This document shows positions 53,501 through 61,294 of a DNA stretch of 64,000 nt, piece by piece. The translations under genes and the position numbers were made by a program. Every line of letters begins with the position of its first letter. Position 1 is the first letter of the stretch. Source of the stretch: Nitrosotalea devaniterrae (lineage in GTDB: Archaea; Thermoproteota; Nitrososphaeria; Nitrososphaerales; Nitrosopumilaceae); NCBI GenBank assembly GCA_900065925.1, contig LN890280.1, forward strand, positions 1,604,451 through 1,668,450. Direction: 5' to 3'. The notes under the pieces are model-generated. The model saw only the letters and a list, made by a program, of their open reading frames with translations, was not told the origin of the DNA and did no database searches.

Positions 53501-53770
53501 GTCTCCTATTTTGTTAAAAGTAAATGATACAGAACTACCATTGCTTACTTGACCTGATCCAAAACCGTCACCGTCTACCTGAAAGTTTGTGCCATATGGC
53601 TGGGTAGGATTTGTGACTGTTATAGTATCACCCTTAAAAATAGTCATGTTTCTGTAAAATGTTGGGAATTGTTCTTGGTGATTAGTTGCAAACGCTGAAG
53701 GTACAACTAGAACTATTAATGATGTAAAAGAGATAATTGCTAATATTCTAGAGTGATTCAGATTTGACAT
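50570..53770 (-). CDS. Large secreted multidomain protein with plastocyanin-like copper domain
   Basis: 1066 residues. Signal peptide 1-28; a cupredoxin-like region (30-110); an HYR repeat (112-190, 'VTYSVTAVDAVDGPITPVC'); several macroglobulin/Ig-like repeats starting 'TDKSSY..GD' at about 200, 515 and 870; a type-1 copper domain near 640-735 with 'AMHVVCSGK' (His) and 'YDYFCSVHPWMTG' (Cys, His, Met ligands); and two helical repeats ('EWSQNTISDFDFLQSVQYLVNQGMLVVP', 'QWTDGSVSDATFASGIEYLF') common in thaumarchaeal surface proteins. Copper electron carriers are abundant in ammonia oxidisers. Its role may be electron transfer or adhesion at the surface. Confidence 0.82.
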   Translation of the reverse strand: MSNLNHSRILAIISFTSLIVLVVPSAFATNHQEQFPTFYRNMTIFKGDTITVTNPTQPYGTNFQVDGDGFGSGQVSNGSSVSFTFNKIGDFAIFDDLHRNLTGFINVVDPTVTPIIITVPSPIVVQSTSSSGTVVTYSVTAVDAVDGPITPVCTPTSGSTFPVGTTTVTCTASDAAGNSKTATFAVTVNAQQITGPLITTSTDKSSYAFGDTIVVSGVIQSVVPGTPLTIQIFDPNNNLVSVTQVGVSNDGKYINSISITGTAWTTSGMYTLKAQYGPPNVTAQLTFYFSGQSSVTIPSPASNNSWYPGKGLKQGDYFSYNVCWTDWHNCAPLQMNFWVKNETSDGSEWNVVFAVVDGSNVQKGVMTIGKITPDPASFDSNISDYTAVYRSTVSWLDSFATKDSPKTFNVPAWGRTGSVGGQSVGPLDQEEITVGSGTFNAWVIGWHYGVDNKVWVDPNLPFPVKAIVYVDVTTGIPPINYNLELLQYGNSQTEPYFISTSSSLPLIPTQSSSAITAATDKSSYNAGDSVVVSGTVNPISSINPQQPVTVQTYNMYNVLVRIDQAIPSPNGAYSITIPTHGPLWQNTGTYTLKIQYDQPSSASKLTFHFNSGTITPVPTPQTQAEIDIAAGAGGSANAACVTANNCFAPNPLTVAPGTTVTWKNTDTAMHVVCSGKATDDACGKVFEDDSLKPGTTFQFTFADTGTYDYFCSVHPWMTGQVIVGQGGQPTVTPTPGSIILPPILKIVAKEWSQNTISDFDFLQSVQYLVNQGMLVVPHNASGYNSSSLSTIPQWIKNNAAQWTDGSVSDATFASGIEYLFNSKYLPVSVNGIPIPVFNAQNQTIQPVPVIPIPTSIKVSTDKSSYFTGDTVIATILFSGANAGQNIAISFADPTGNTIISRTVTTDNTGSAISQFKIPSYAKEGTYQAVVTASVNSHNFNSSSQFSVQQKAPSVSIVSVQATDQQGNPVSSFSRGSSGYVKVLLYTQSNTPSLVTVNLFDSQLTTLGIGSLKTTLATGQSEIILSFAIQNDATVGTANIYVDTFTDWPSSGGKPLTPESSSTVGIQ

Positions 53771-53927
53771 TATCGTTCTACTATGAATATTTTTACTGTA
53801 ATTTGGTGTTTTTGATCCAAAATAGTTTTAGGAATGAAAATTGCTTTACTTACCAAGAATTCTTTACTTTCTTGGGTCTAATTAATGAATCTTGCTTTAC
53901 ATTCATTACAATTAAGGCAAAGTAATA

Positions 53928-54098
53928 ATGACAAAGGATTCAAAGAAAGAAATACTTGGAATGACAACCATAAGCTACAAGTTCCAAATCACTATACCAA
54001 AGAAGGTAAGAGAGAAACATCGTCTTCAGGAAGGTGACTCGATCATGTTCATAGAAGAAAATGACAAAATCTATCTTACAAAAAGTACAGATGTTTGA
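53928..54098 (+). CDS. Small AbrB/SpoVT-type DNA-binding protein
   Basis: 56 residues from ATG 53,928 to TGA 54,098: 'MTKDSKKEILGMTTISYKFQ', 'ITIPKKVREKHRLQEGDSIM', 'FIEENDKIYLTKSTDV'. The 'QITIPKKVREKHRLQEGDSI' core is the AbrB swapped-hairpin motif. It is too short for routine calling. It lies divergent from the large secreted protein and at the edge of a small islet; a regulator or antitoxin. Confidence 0.75.
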   Translation: MTKDSKKEILGMTTISYKFQITIPKKVREKHRLQEGDSIMFIEENDKIYLTKSTDV

Positions 54099-54210
54099 TT
54101 CCTCGCATGATTTTTTCTGAATAATTTTCTTTTTCATCTACTTGTGGACATCATACTTACAATTCATGAAAAATTAGGATATTTCCTTAATTTACCATGG
54201 AATAAAGATG

Positions 54211-54283
54211 TCAATTCATTTTTCCACTTTGTCTGCAGATCGGTCTAAGACATAGAAGGGGGACGTAATTAAAAAATGTGTGG
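54211..54283. repeat. Diverged direct repeat, copy A
   Basis: Matches 54,599-54,672 at roughly three quarters of positions over the first 48 bases, with shared strings TCATTTTT, ACTTTG and CTAAGACAT, then GGGGG/GCGGG and a run of A. The copies are 388 bases apart in the same orientation. Confidence 0.5.
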
Positions 54284-54598
54284 TGGTACATGTATTAGAT
54301 TTATTTTCTAATTATAAATTTGGCATGAAAGTAAACAATTTGAAAATTAGTAAATTGATACTCCACTACCTTACAAATTAGGCATAAAATAAGACATTTA
54401 TTTTTATTTTCTCCTCTTTGTATGGGTTTTGGTCTATCCTTTCATGTGTGGACATGTAATACAGGCTAAGTTTCATGTTAGCACAAGCTTTGGCTTTCAC
54501 CAGATACAATCTTCTTTTTCAAATCAGTGATTAGCTTATCAATATCATCTACTATTAGCGCATTTGTAATATCATAATGAAATACAGAAATGAAGGCA

Positions 54599-54672
54599 TT
54601 AACTCATTTTTTTACTTTGCATGTGGATTGACCTAAGACATGAAAGCGGGTGATGTGACTAAAAAGGGGCGG
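54599..54672. repeat. Diverged direct repeat, copy B
   Basis: Partner of copy A at 54,211-54,283. It ends 45 bases before the stop of the gene at 54,718. The pair could be relics of duplicated ends of an insertion or conserved 3' RNA structures. Confidence 0.5.
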
Positions 54673-54717
54673 GTGAATACGTCTTGTAATTTTCCCTGTC
54701 TTTTGGATTTGATTTGC

Positions 54718-55626
54718 TCATTGTGATATGATCTCTTCTAAGATTTGTGATATGGGTTTGTTAGGGGTTCTGACTTGTTCAAGCCTTGGAATTCTTTCAC
54801 CGTTTGGCATCTTCTTTAGATAAAAACGAATAAGGCCAGTTGAAACACTTTCAAACTCACGCCAAAAGGGTTGGGCATTTACTGAATCTGAACCATCTTT
54901 ATTGAAATCATAACGTGTTACAATCCAAGCTTTAACCTCAGGGATCATGGTTTCATATTTTGTGAGTTGAGACAGATAGAATTGAACTTGAGCAAGATGT
55001 GATATTAGTGAATAAACACCTGAAACATCATAGATAATGGGTTTGAAAGTACAACCTATGATAATCTGTGTAGTCTTTGGATAGATGAGAATCTTAGTGT
55101 TGACATTATTATCTAGTGAGGCATATCTTATGTTCTCAATAGCATGATTAGATGAATTAACTGAGAACCCTATAGAAACAAGTTTCGAATGCAAGTCAGA
55201 CTCAAACTTTAGATGAATATCATGAATCATGGGAGGTTGATCTCTAAGCGATTCTAACAGATGATCAAATTCTGGACTAACCCCCGTTACCTTATCCGTT
55301 ATCCTGTGAGAATCTCCTGTAAGTTCTATTCCTTTTATTTTGTACAGTTTAGGCCTGCCATTTTTTACAACATCTATTTTATCTCTTAATTTACGAATGT
55401 ATTGCCTAAAGTTTCCTGATGTTAGGTTTGGAAAGTCAGTTAAAGAGAATGGTCTCATTTCTTTTTCACATATAGATAAAGCCCTGTTATGAAATTGTTC
55501 GATACCACCTAGTGATCCGTTACGACGATCCGTTATTGATTCGTTATTTTGTTTATTATGAATTATTTTGTTACCTTTCGTTACGATTCCATATGGATTG
55601 GGAGTTTTGCAATTAGTACAAGTCAT
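54718..55626 (-). CDS. Unknown protein with N-terminal zinc knuckle
   Basis: 302 residues. 'MTCTNCKTPNPYG' gives one C-x2-C knuckle. Residues 60-110 ('LTDFPNLTSGNFRQYIRKLRDKIDVVKNGRPKLYKIKGI') resemble a helix-turn-helix with a wing. The C-terminal half is beta-rich ('TKILIYPKTTQIIIGCTFKPIIYDVSGVYSLISHLAQVQFYLSQL'). No family recognised. Its ATGA start overlaps the stop of the AbrB-like gene at 55,623, so they are one operon, next to a recombinase gene. A DNA-binding role in a mobile islet is a guess. Confidence 0.62.
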   Translation of the reverse strand: MTCTNCKTPNPYGIVTKGNKIIHNKQNNESITDRRNGSLGGIEQFHNRALSICEKEMRPFSLTDFPNLTSGNFRQYIRKLRDKIDVVKNGRPKLYKIKGIELTGDSHRITDKVTGVSPEFDHLLESLRDQPPMIHDIHLKFESDLHSKLVSIGFSVNSSNHAIENIRYASLDNNVNTKILIYPKTTQIIIGCTFKPIIYDVSGVYSLISHLAQVQFYLSQLTKYETMIPEVKAWIVTRYDFNKDGSDSVNAQPFWREFESVSTGLIRFYLKKMPNGERIPRLEQVRTPNKPISQILEEIISQ

Positions 55627-55802
55627 TCTTTCAACTCTAATTTACTTATCAGTAAACCTTGGGAGGTTTTCCTAATTATCACGTGAGAAGGCTTGTCAAG
55701 ACCATATTCCTTTGCAAATTCCTTAGGAATAACAAGTGTGCAGCTACAGGCGCCACTCAGCCAGGTTCGAACAATTTCTTTATCAGTTGTATTTTCGGAC
55801 AT
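55623..55802 (-). CDS. AbrB-like protein, first gene of a two-gene operon
   Basis: 59 residues from ATG 55,802 to TGA 55,623-55,625: 'MSENTTDKEIVRTWLSGACS', 'CTLVIPKEFAKEYGLDKPSH', 'VIIRKTSQGLLISKLELKE'. 'LVIPKEFAKEYGLDKPSHVIIRK' is the AbrB/MazE strand-helix pattern. It is too short for routine calling. Four-base overlap with the next gene indicates translational coupling, as in antitoxin-first operons, though the partner shows no known toxin motif. Confidence 0.68.
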   Translation of the reverse strand: MSENTTDKEIVRTWLSGACSCTLVIPKEFAKEYGLDKPSHVIIRKTSQGLLISKLELKE

Positions 55803-55855
55803 TCTTACTGCCTGAGATCAGGTCATAAAAAAGAGTTAGCATAATTCTTAAAATA

Positions 55856-56965
55856 CTAGTTTTTTCTTGAAAGTTCTTCTACTCTACGGCTAAGTACAAT
55901 AACTTGGTCCGAGAGATTTGCTATCGCATCATCTTTCATCACATCGTTTTGCTTCAATAATCGAATGTCTTTCTCTCTTTTCTCAAGTTCTAATTTTTCT
56001 GCTTCTAGTTTCTCATTTCTAGAGCGTAGCCTTTCAGAATCATCTATTGTTAGATCGGTCATGGCCTTTTGAAATTCTGCAAAGCATTCATCCCTAGTTG
56101 GGACGAGATAGACACCGTCAAGGCCTTTCTTGTGACCCATGAGCTTCTCAGCAATGTTTGGGTTTACACTTGAATTTAGCTTAAGAATTGTGTTGAATCT
56201 CTTTCGAAATCCATGAGCCGTCTGTACATCATATCGTTTACCAGACTTTGTTCGTAGAATGCTAGAATTTTGGATGCATTTTATCAAGAGCATCTGTGCC
56301 ATTTTCTTTGAAATTGGGCGTGCAACTAAACTTGCTAGCTTGTATCCAGATCTAAAGACAGGAGAGTGCTGGCCTATTCTTTCACCATCCTTACGTCGTT
56401 CATCCAGGTATTCATCCAGTGCTTTGCTTGCTTCAGGAATCAAAAAACCCCAATACTCTTCGTTAGAGCCTTCGTAGAACTGTACTGCCTTGCATTTTCC
56501 AGACAGCTCAACCAAGTTTCCAAGTTTAATTTCTGCAACGGTGCCAATACGGGCCCCTGTAGATGCAAGAAACAATAGGATGGCTCTAGTTCTCTTTTTT
56601 GTTGTGCTCTTCAGCATGTCTTGAATATCTTTCGTGGTCCAAGCTTTGTTGCCAGTCTTTTTCACAGGAGTAGGATACATCTTGTGTAGTTTTTTGAAAT
56701 TTGGATTCCTGTCGTTTACTGTAAAGAACAACTCAAGCGGAGCCATTGCAACAGGTATCGTATTAGGTGAAAGATGCTTTTTGAGATAAAATAGGTAATC
56801 TTCCAGCATAACCTGAAGCTTGTCATCAGGTATAGCAAGCAGACTGTCATGGTCCTGAATAGCAAAATGCTTCATGAATTTGCCAAAATTCTGCATGTAC
56901 AGCTTCATTGTGTTTGGTGATTGGATCGATTCCTCAAACACTAGTAGACTGCGTTGTTTTTGCAT
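55856..56965 (-). CDS. Tyrosine recombinase (integrase)
   Basis: 369 residues from ATG 56,965 ('MQKQRSLLVFEESIQSPNTM'); an ATG at 56,998 adds 11 residues and is also possible. N-terminal SAM-like core-binding domain (20-100), then the catalytic domain: Arg in 'LASTGARIGTVAEIKL', 'TAHGFRKRFN' (H-x-x-R), 'KLMGHKKGLDGVYLVPTRDE' (His and Tyr). The tail of about 65 residues is a coiled coil, as in the truncated recombinase at the window start. It could mobilise the 53.9-57.0 kb islet; no attachment site was identified. Confidence 0.9.
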   Translation of the reverse strand: MQKQRSLLVFEESIQSPNTMKLYMQNFGKFMKHFAIQDHDSLLAIPDDKLQVMLEDYLFYLKKHLSPNTIPVAMAPLELFFTVNDRNPNFKKLHKMYPTPVKKTGNKAWTTKDIQDMLKSTTKKRTRAILLFLASTGARIGTVAEIKLGNLVELSGKCKAVQFYEGSNEEYWGFLIPEASKALDEYLDERRKDGERIGQHSPVFRSGYKLASLVARPISKKMAQMLLIKCIQNSSILRTKSGKRYDVQTAHGFRKRFNTILKLNSSVNPNIAEKLMGHKKGLDGVYLVPTRDECFAEFQKAMTDLTIDDSERLRSRNEKLEAEKLELEKREKDIRLLKQNDVMKDDAIANLSDQVIVLSRRVEELSRKN

Positions 56966-57049
56966 TTCCGATAGTATGCAAGTAGTCCATATAGACATAG
57001 TTTAGATGGTCAATAAACAATTATAATCATCAAATTGCAAATCAAGGCA

Positions 57050-57604
57050 TTGTCTCAAAAACCAACCCTTCCAGGGGATAAAATTGCAATAATTGAAGAA
57101 TTTGAAATGGGTGACAATACATTTGATGACGGACAGTCAATAAGATCATTAGTTGTAGGTACTCCAGAATTTGATAAGACTAATCGCATAGCAAAAATCA
57201 ATGAAATGCGAAGACCAGCAGTTGCCAAATCAGGCGATGTTATTACAGGAAATATTTCAGCGTTAATGAATAACATGTTTGCGATAAATATCTTATACAT
57301 AAATGGTAAACCTACACATTCTGGTCTAGAATGCATTTGCCAAGCGAGGGGAGCAAAAAAGAGGATCCTTGTGAGAGTTGGCGACATAGTAACTGCAAAA
57401 ATACTTAATCTTCTAAATGGTGTTGTACATGCCACAATTAGTGAACCTGAACTTGGAGTTTTGTTCACACAGTGCAACAAGTGTGGAGCCAAGGTCATAG
57501 CAATGGGTAGCAACATAAAATGCATCGATTGTGGATACATAGAAGAGAGAAAATTATCAACTAGATTTGGAAACAGCGATTTTATAAAATTCAATTCCAA
57601 CTAA
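57050..57604 (+). CDS. csl4: Exosome complex RNA-binding protein Csl4
   Basis: 184 residues from TTG 57,050 ('MSQKPTLPGDKIAIIEEFEM'), which lies 26 bases after the TATA-like AATTATAAT; TTG 57,035 would add five residues. N-terminal domain, central S1 domain ('GDVITGNISALMNNMFAINILYI', 'RVGDIVTAKILNLLNG'), and a zinc ribbon ('CNKCGAKVIAMGSNIKCIDCG'). It caps the archaeal RNA exosome and links DnaG to it. Confidence 0.92.
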   Translation: MSQKPTLPGDKIAIIEEFEMGDNTFDDGQSIRSLVVGTPEFDKTNRIAKINEMRRPAVAKSGDVITGNISALMNNMFAINILYINGKPTHSGLECICQARGAKKRILVRVGDIVTAKILNLLNGVVHATISEPELGVLFTQCNKCGAKVIAMGSNIKCIDCGYIEERKLSTRFGNSDFIKFNSN

Positions 57605-57608
57605 GAAT

Positions 57609-58424
57609 ATGTTAAAAGTAGCATTCCAAGGAGAGTCTGGAGCATATAGTCAAGCGGCGGCAGTCAGTTTTTTCAAAGAATCAATTGAGACAATTCCATA
57701 TACTACATTCTATGATGCGTTAGATTCTACAGAGAATGGAAGATCAGACTATACCATACTTCCTGTAGAAAACTCATTAGAAGGAAGTGTACCTGAAAGT
57801 TATGATTTACTACTTACCACCAAGCTCAATGTTGTAGGCGAAACATACCACAGAATATCACATTGTTTAATTGGTTCACAAAATCTAGAAAAAATTGATA
57901 CGGTTTATTCACATCCGCAAGCACTTGGGCAATGTAGAAAATTCATACAAGAAAATCATTTGAAACCCATACCGACTTATGACACTGCAGGTAGTGTAAA
58001 GATCATTCTAGAACTAAACAAGGACAACATTTCTTGTATTGCTAGTAGAAAAGCTGCTGAGATTTACAATGTACCAATAATAAAAGAAGGAATAGAAGAT
58101 AACCCAAATAATTATACAAGATTTCTGGTCTTGGCAAACAAGAAAAAAGAAAAAACATCTAAAGATAAAACATCAATAATTTTTACGATAAAACATATTC
58201 CAGGCGCATTGTATAATATTCTTGAAAAATTCAATGCCAATAGCATCAATCTGACAAAAATTGAATCACGTCCTACAAAAAGCACTCCTTGGGAGTATAA
58301 TTTCTACGTAGATTTTGAGGGTCATCAAGATGACATCAATATTCAAGATACTCTTGAGAAAATAAAGACAAACACTACATTTCTTAAGATATTAGGTTCT
58401 TATCCACGTGCTGAGTTAGTCTAG
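57609..58424 (+). CDS. pheA: Prephenate dehydratase
   Basis: 271 residues. 'VAFQGESGAYSQAA' opening, 'LPVENSLEGSVPESYDLL', 'VYSHPQALGQCRKFI', 'PTYDTAGSVKII' and 'NYTRFLVLA' (the T-R-F catalytic motif), then an ACT domain ('IIFTIKHIPGALYNILEKFNANSINLTKIESRPTK') for phenylalanine feedback. It makes phenylpyruvate. It starts five bases after csl4. Confidence 0.95.
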   Translation: MLKVAFQGESGAYSQAAAVSFFKESIETIPYTTFYDALDSTENGRSDYTILPVENSLEGSVPESYDLLLTTKLNVVGETYHRISHCLIGSQNLEKIDTVYSHPQALGQCRKFIQENHLKPIPTYDTAGSVKIILELNKDNISCIASRKAAEIYNVPIIKEGIEDNPNNYTRFLVLANKKKEKTSKDKTSIIFTIKHIPGALYNILEKFNANSINLTKIESRPTKSTPWEYNFYVDFEGHQDDINIQDTLEKIKTNTTFLKILGSYPRAELV

Positions 58425-58885
58425 AATCCTTTTGGTTTTCGAATAGAAAATACTGCACTGATTCCAATTATCAAAACTCCTGAAGAGATAACTATGAGAT
58501 GCGATGTAAATATTATTGGATTAGTTACTGCCTCTAGTTTTCCAGTTACATGAAGTATTGAACCTCCAGTATTTGTTATGTTTATGAAATGTTGTCCATT
58601 ATCAAGACTATACCAGTCAAAACTTACTCCCTTTTGAAAATCTTTATCAACTTGCAGACCTGAACTTGGTGTCTTCATTTTTATATGAAATGAACTACCT
58701 GTGACATTAAGAAACTCATGATAGTGTTTTTCTGCATCAAACTGAAAGACATCATTTTTTCCTATATCCACTACATCGTTTACATCATGTGCGTTGCTTA
58801 CTATTGTCTGCAATAAGAAAAATGTACCTAAGATAACAGCAACTAAGCCTATTCCTATTCCAGCTGCAGATTTTTTTGTAAGCAT
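58421..58885 (-). CDS. Membrane protein with two terminal spans, unknown function
   Basis: 154 residues. Hydrophobic spans at 8-28 ('AAGIGIGLVAVILGTFFLLQ') and 127-147 ('SHLIVISSGVLIIGISAVFS') flank an extracellular beta domain ('DVFQFDAEKHYHEFLNVTGSSFHIKMKTPSSG', 'HFINITNTGGSILHVTGKLE') reminiscent of GOLD/jelly-roll domains. No family certain. It converges with pheA. Confidence 0.66.
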   Translation of the reverse strand: MLTKKSAAGIGIGLVAVILGTFFLLQTIVSNAHDVNDVVDIGKNDVFQFDAEKHYHEFLNVTGSSFHIKMKTPSSGLQVDKDFQKGVSFDWYSLDNGQHFINITNTGGSILHVTGKLEAVTNPIIFTSHLIVISSGVLIIGISAVFSIRKPKGF

Positions 58886-58920
58886 TGTGAAAAATTAATC
58901 GTGATTATATTTAAAGTAAA

Positions 58921-60360
58921 TTACATCAATTCTACATCATGTGGCTGGCTTTCTGCGTATCCTGCAGTTGACATTTTTATGAATTCTGCATTTTGTTGCA
59001 TCTGTGGAATATTATTTGCGCCACAATAGCTTAAACCAGAACGAATTCCTCCTGTTAGTTGTTTTATGATATCAGTTACACTTCCCTTGTATGGAACCAT
59101 TGCTTCAACACCTTCTGCAACATAATCATTGAGATCTTCTACCAAGGAAGCATTACTGGTTTCTTTATTTTTTCTTCCAAGTGCTGCATAAAATGATGCC
59201 ATTCCGCGGTAAATTTTGTATCGTTTACCATTTTTCATCATAAACGAACCTGGACTTTCATCAGTTCCACCTAGTAAACTTCCAACCATTACAGTTGATG
59301 CTCCTGCAGCAAGTGCCTTTGTAGCATCACCAGATGTTCTTACACCACCATCAGATATTATTGGAATATCATATTTTTTACCAACTTGTGCACAGTCGAC
59401 TACAGCAGTAAGTTGTGGCACTCCAGAGCCAGTAATTACTCTAGTAATGCATATCGAACCAGAACCTACTCCTACCTTTACTGCATCTACACCAGCTTTG
59501 ATAAGATCCTCAGTACCTTGAGCGGTGGCAACATTTCCTGCAATTAGCTCACAGTTTGGAAAGGCTTTTTTTATCAATTTGACTGTGTTTATTGCATTTT
59601 CGCTATGACCATGCGCAATATCTACAACAATAACATCAGCACCTGCGTCAAGTAATGCTTCTGTTCTTTCCATAAAATCTCCCTTTACACCCACTGCTGC
59701 ACCAACCAATGGCCTTCCTTTTTTGTCCTTTGAAGCTTGTGGATAGTTACCGGCATTAATGATATCCTTGCTAGTTATCAATCCCTTAACATGTCCTCTT
59801 TCATCTAATAGAGGTAGCTTCTCAATACAATTTTTTCGAAGTATATCTTTAGCTTCAACTATATCTACTCCAAATTTTGCAGTGATTACATCATTTGTCA
59901 TAACCTCTGTGACCTTTTTACTTTCATCTTTGGATTCTAACATTACAATGTCTCGTCTTGTCAGTATTCCAACAAGCTGACCTTGATTATCTGTTACAAG
60001 TAATCCTGAAGCTCCTTTTTCTCGCATAGATTCCATAGCTTCATGCACTGTTTGTTCCGGATTGATAGTATAGGGATTTTCGATTATTATGCTGCCTGAA
60101 CGTTTTGTTTTTAGTACTTCGTTTACCTGTTCTGAAATAGTGAGAAATCTATGTATGATTCCAATTCCTCCCTCTCTTGCTATTGCTACTGCCATTGCAG
60201 ATTCAGTGACAGTATCCATGTTTGCACTTATGACCGGTATGTTAAGTGAAATATTTTTAGAAAGTTTTGTTTGTAAATTTGTTTGAGATCTAGTAACTAT
60301 ACCTGATCGTTTGGGAACAAGGAGTACATCATCAAATGTTAGTCCTTCCCTTATTTCCAA
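58921..60360 (-). CDS. guaB: IMP dehydrogenase
   Basis: 479 residues. 'LTFDDVLLVPKRS', two CBS domains (95-210), 'GAAVGVKGDFMERTEALLDAGADVIVVDIAHGHS', 'KVGVGSGSICITRVITGSGVPQL' with the catalytic Cys loop, and 'YRGMASFYAALGRK'. It oxidises IMP to XMP, the substrate of guaA at 62,641. Confidence 0.95.
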   Translation of the reverse strand: MEIREGLTFDDVLLVPKRSGIVTRSQTNLQTKLSKNISLNIPVISANMDTVTESAMAVAIAREGGIGIIHRFLTISEQVNEVLKTKRSGSIIIENPYTINPEQTVHEAMESMREKGASGLLVTDNQGQLVGILTRRDIVMLESKDESKKVTEVMTNDVITAKFGVDIVEAKDILRKNCIEKLPLLDERGHVKGLITSKDIINAGNYPQASKDKKGRPLVGAAVGVKGDFMERTEALLDAGADVIVVDIAHGHSENAINTVKLIKKAFPNCELIAGNVATAQGTEDLIKAGVDAVKVGVGSGSICITRVITGSGVPQLTAVVDCAQVGKKYDIPIISDGGVRTSGDATKALAAGASTVMVGSLLGGTDESPGSFMMKNGKRYKIYRGMASFYAALGRKNKETSNASLVEDLNDYVAEGVEAMVPYKGSVTDIIKQLTGGIRSGLSYCGANNIPQMQQNAEFIKMSTAGYAESQPHDVELM

Positions 60361-60411
60361 TGAAACCTTCTTGATTAGAATGAAAATCTGTTATAAGCCT
60401 TTCTTGAGATT

Positions 60412-61284
60412 TTACAAGTTTTTTATGATCTCAACAATATCACATGTAGCCTTTACATTATGAGTTCGTATTATATCAGCACCATTTAGAGCAGCAAAAG
60501 TTTCTGCTGCAATAGAACCATAAAGTCTCTTTTCAGGATCAACCTCATCTAATAGTTCTCCTATGAATGACTTTCGTGAGACAGAAATAAGGATTGGATA
60601 TTTTCCTTTTATTTGGTTTAAATTTTTCAATACTATCACATCTCTTTTTAGCCAATCAGAATTTATTTTTGTAAACAATATGCCTCGTGCTTTTTTTCTA
60701 AAGAAACCAATGGCCGGATCTACTGTGATCTTGTTTTTTGAGATTCCAGACTTTAATGCAAGTGTGATACTTTGATCAATTAGTTTTTTTGCCTGCACCA
60801 CTTGATTTCCACTAATTATTTTATCACTGAATGCACATACAATAACAGACGGATTGTGCTTCTCAAGTACGGTCATCATGTTTTGGTCATATTTTAGGCC
60901 TGAAACATCATTTACTATTTCTGCACCTAGTTGAAGAGCGACTTCTGCCACCTTAGCCCTACACGTATCAATAGAGACAGGTAATTTTGAGACTTTTTGA
61001 ATTGCGTTTATGGCGTTTGAGATTCTTTTGATCTCTTGATCCTCTGACACTAAAGTCTTGAGATATGGTGCAGTGGACATTCCTCCAACATCAATAAAAT
61101 TAGCACCATCTTCTTCCATCAACTTGGCAGTTTCACCTATGACTTTTTTATCAGTAATCACTGATTTTTTATAAAATGATTCTGGACTTGTGTTAATTAT
61201 TCCCATCACACGTATTGGATTAGAACCACCAACTCTTACTCTTGCGAGTCTATGCATATGGTTTATGATTAACCTAGGATACAT
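60412..61284 (-). CDS. folP: Dihydropteroate synthase-like protein
   Basis: 290 residues (281 if it starts at ATG 61,257, which leaves more room for the divergent mptE promoter). 'RVMGIINTSPESFYKKSVI' pterin-binding strand, 'GANFIDVGGMSTAPY', 'PVSIDTCRAKVAEVALQLGAEIVNDVSGLKYD', 'VDPAIGFFRK' and 'ISVSRKSFIGELL' are DHPS signatures. It joins a pterin diphosphate to a p-aminobenzoate-type unit in folate or methanopterin-like cofactor synthesis; the exact acceptor in this organism is not read from sequence. Confidence 0.85.
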   Translation of the reverse strand: MYPRLIINHMHRLARVRVGGSNPIRVMGIINTSPESFYKKSVITDKKVIGETAKLMEEDGANFIDVGGMSTAPYLKTLVSEDQEIKRISNAINAIQKVSKLPVSIDTCRAKVAEVALQLGAEIVNDVSGLKYDQNMMTVLEKHNPSVIVCAFSDKIISGNQVVQAKKLIDQSITLALKSGISKNKITVDPAIGFFRKKARGILFTKINSDWLKRDVIVLKNLNQIKGKYPILISVSRKSFIGELLDEVDPEKRLYGSIAAETFAALNGADIIRTHNVKATCDIVEIIKNL

Positions 61285-61294
61285 TTAGACTTAC

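Larger units (their letters stand above)
54099..54717. other. Non-coding stretch of 619 bases
   Basis: No convincing gene. It holds a pair of diverged direct repeats (54,211-54,283 and 54,599-54,672) and a minus-strand fragment of about 40 codons ending at TAA 54,478-54,480 ('FHYDITNALIVDDIDKLITD', 'LKKKIVSGES') with no start codon, possibly a decayed gene. The rest is AT-rich. Confidence 0.45.

Noticed and set aside
54478-54600. Possible gene of about 40 codons on the minus strand
   Set aside because: Protein-like composition but no start codon before an upstream stop; noted only as a possible relic.
57055-57600. 181-codon minus-strand frame opposite csl4
   Set aside because: csl4 has an S1 domain and zinc ribbon; the antisense frame has no motif.
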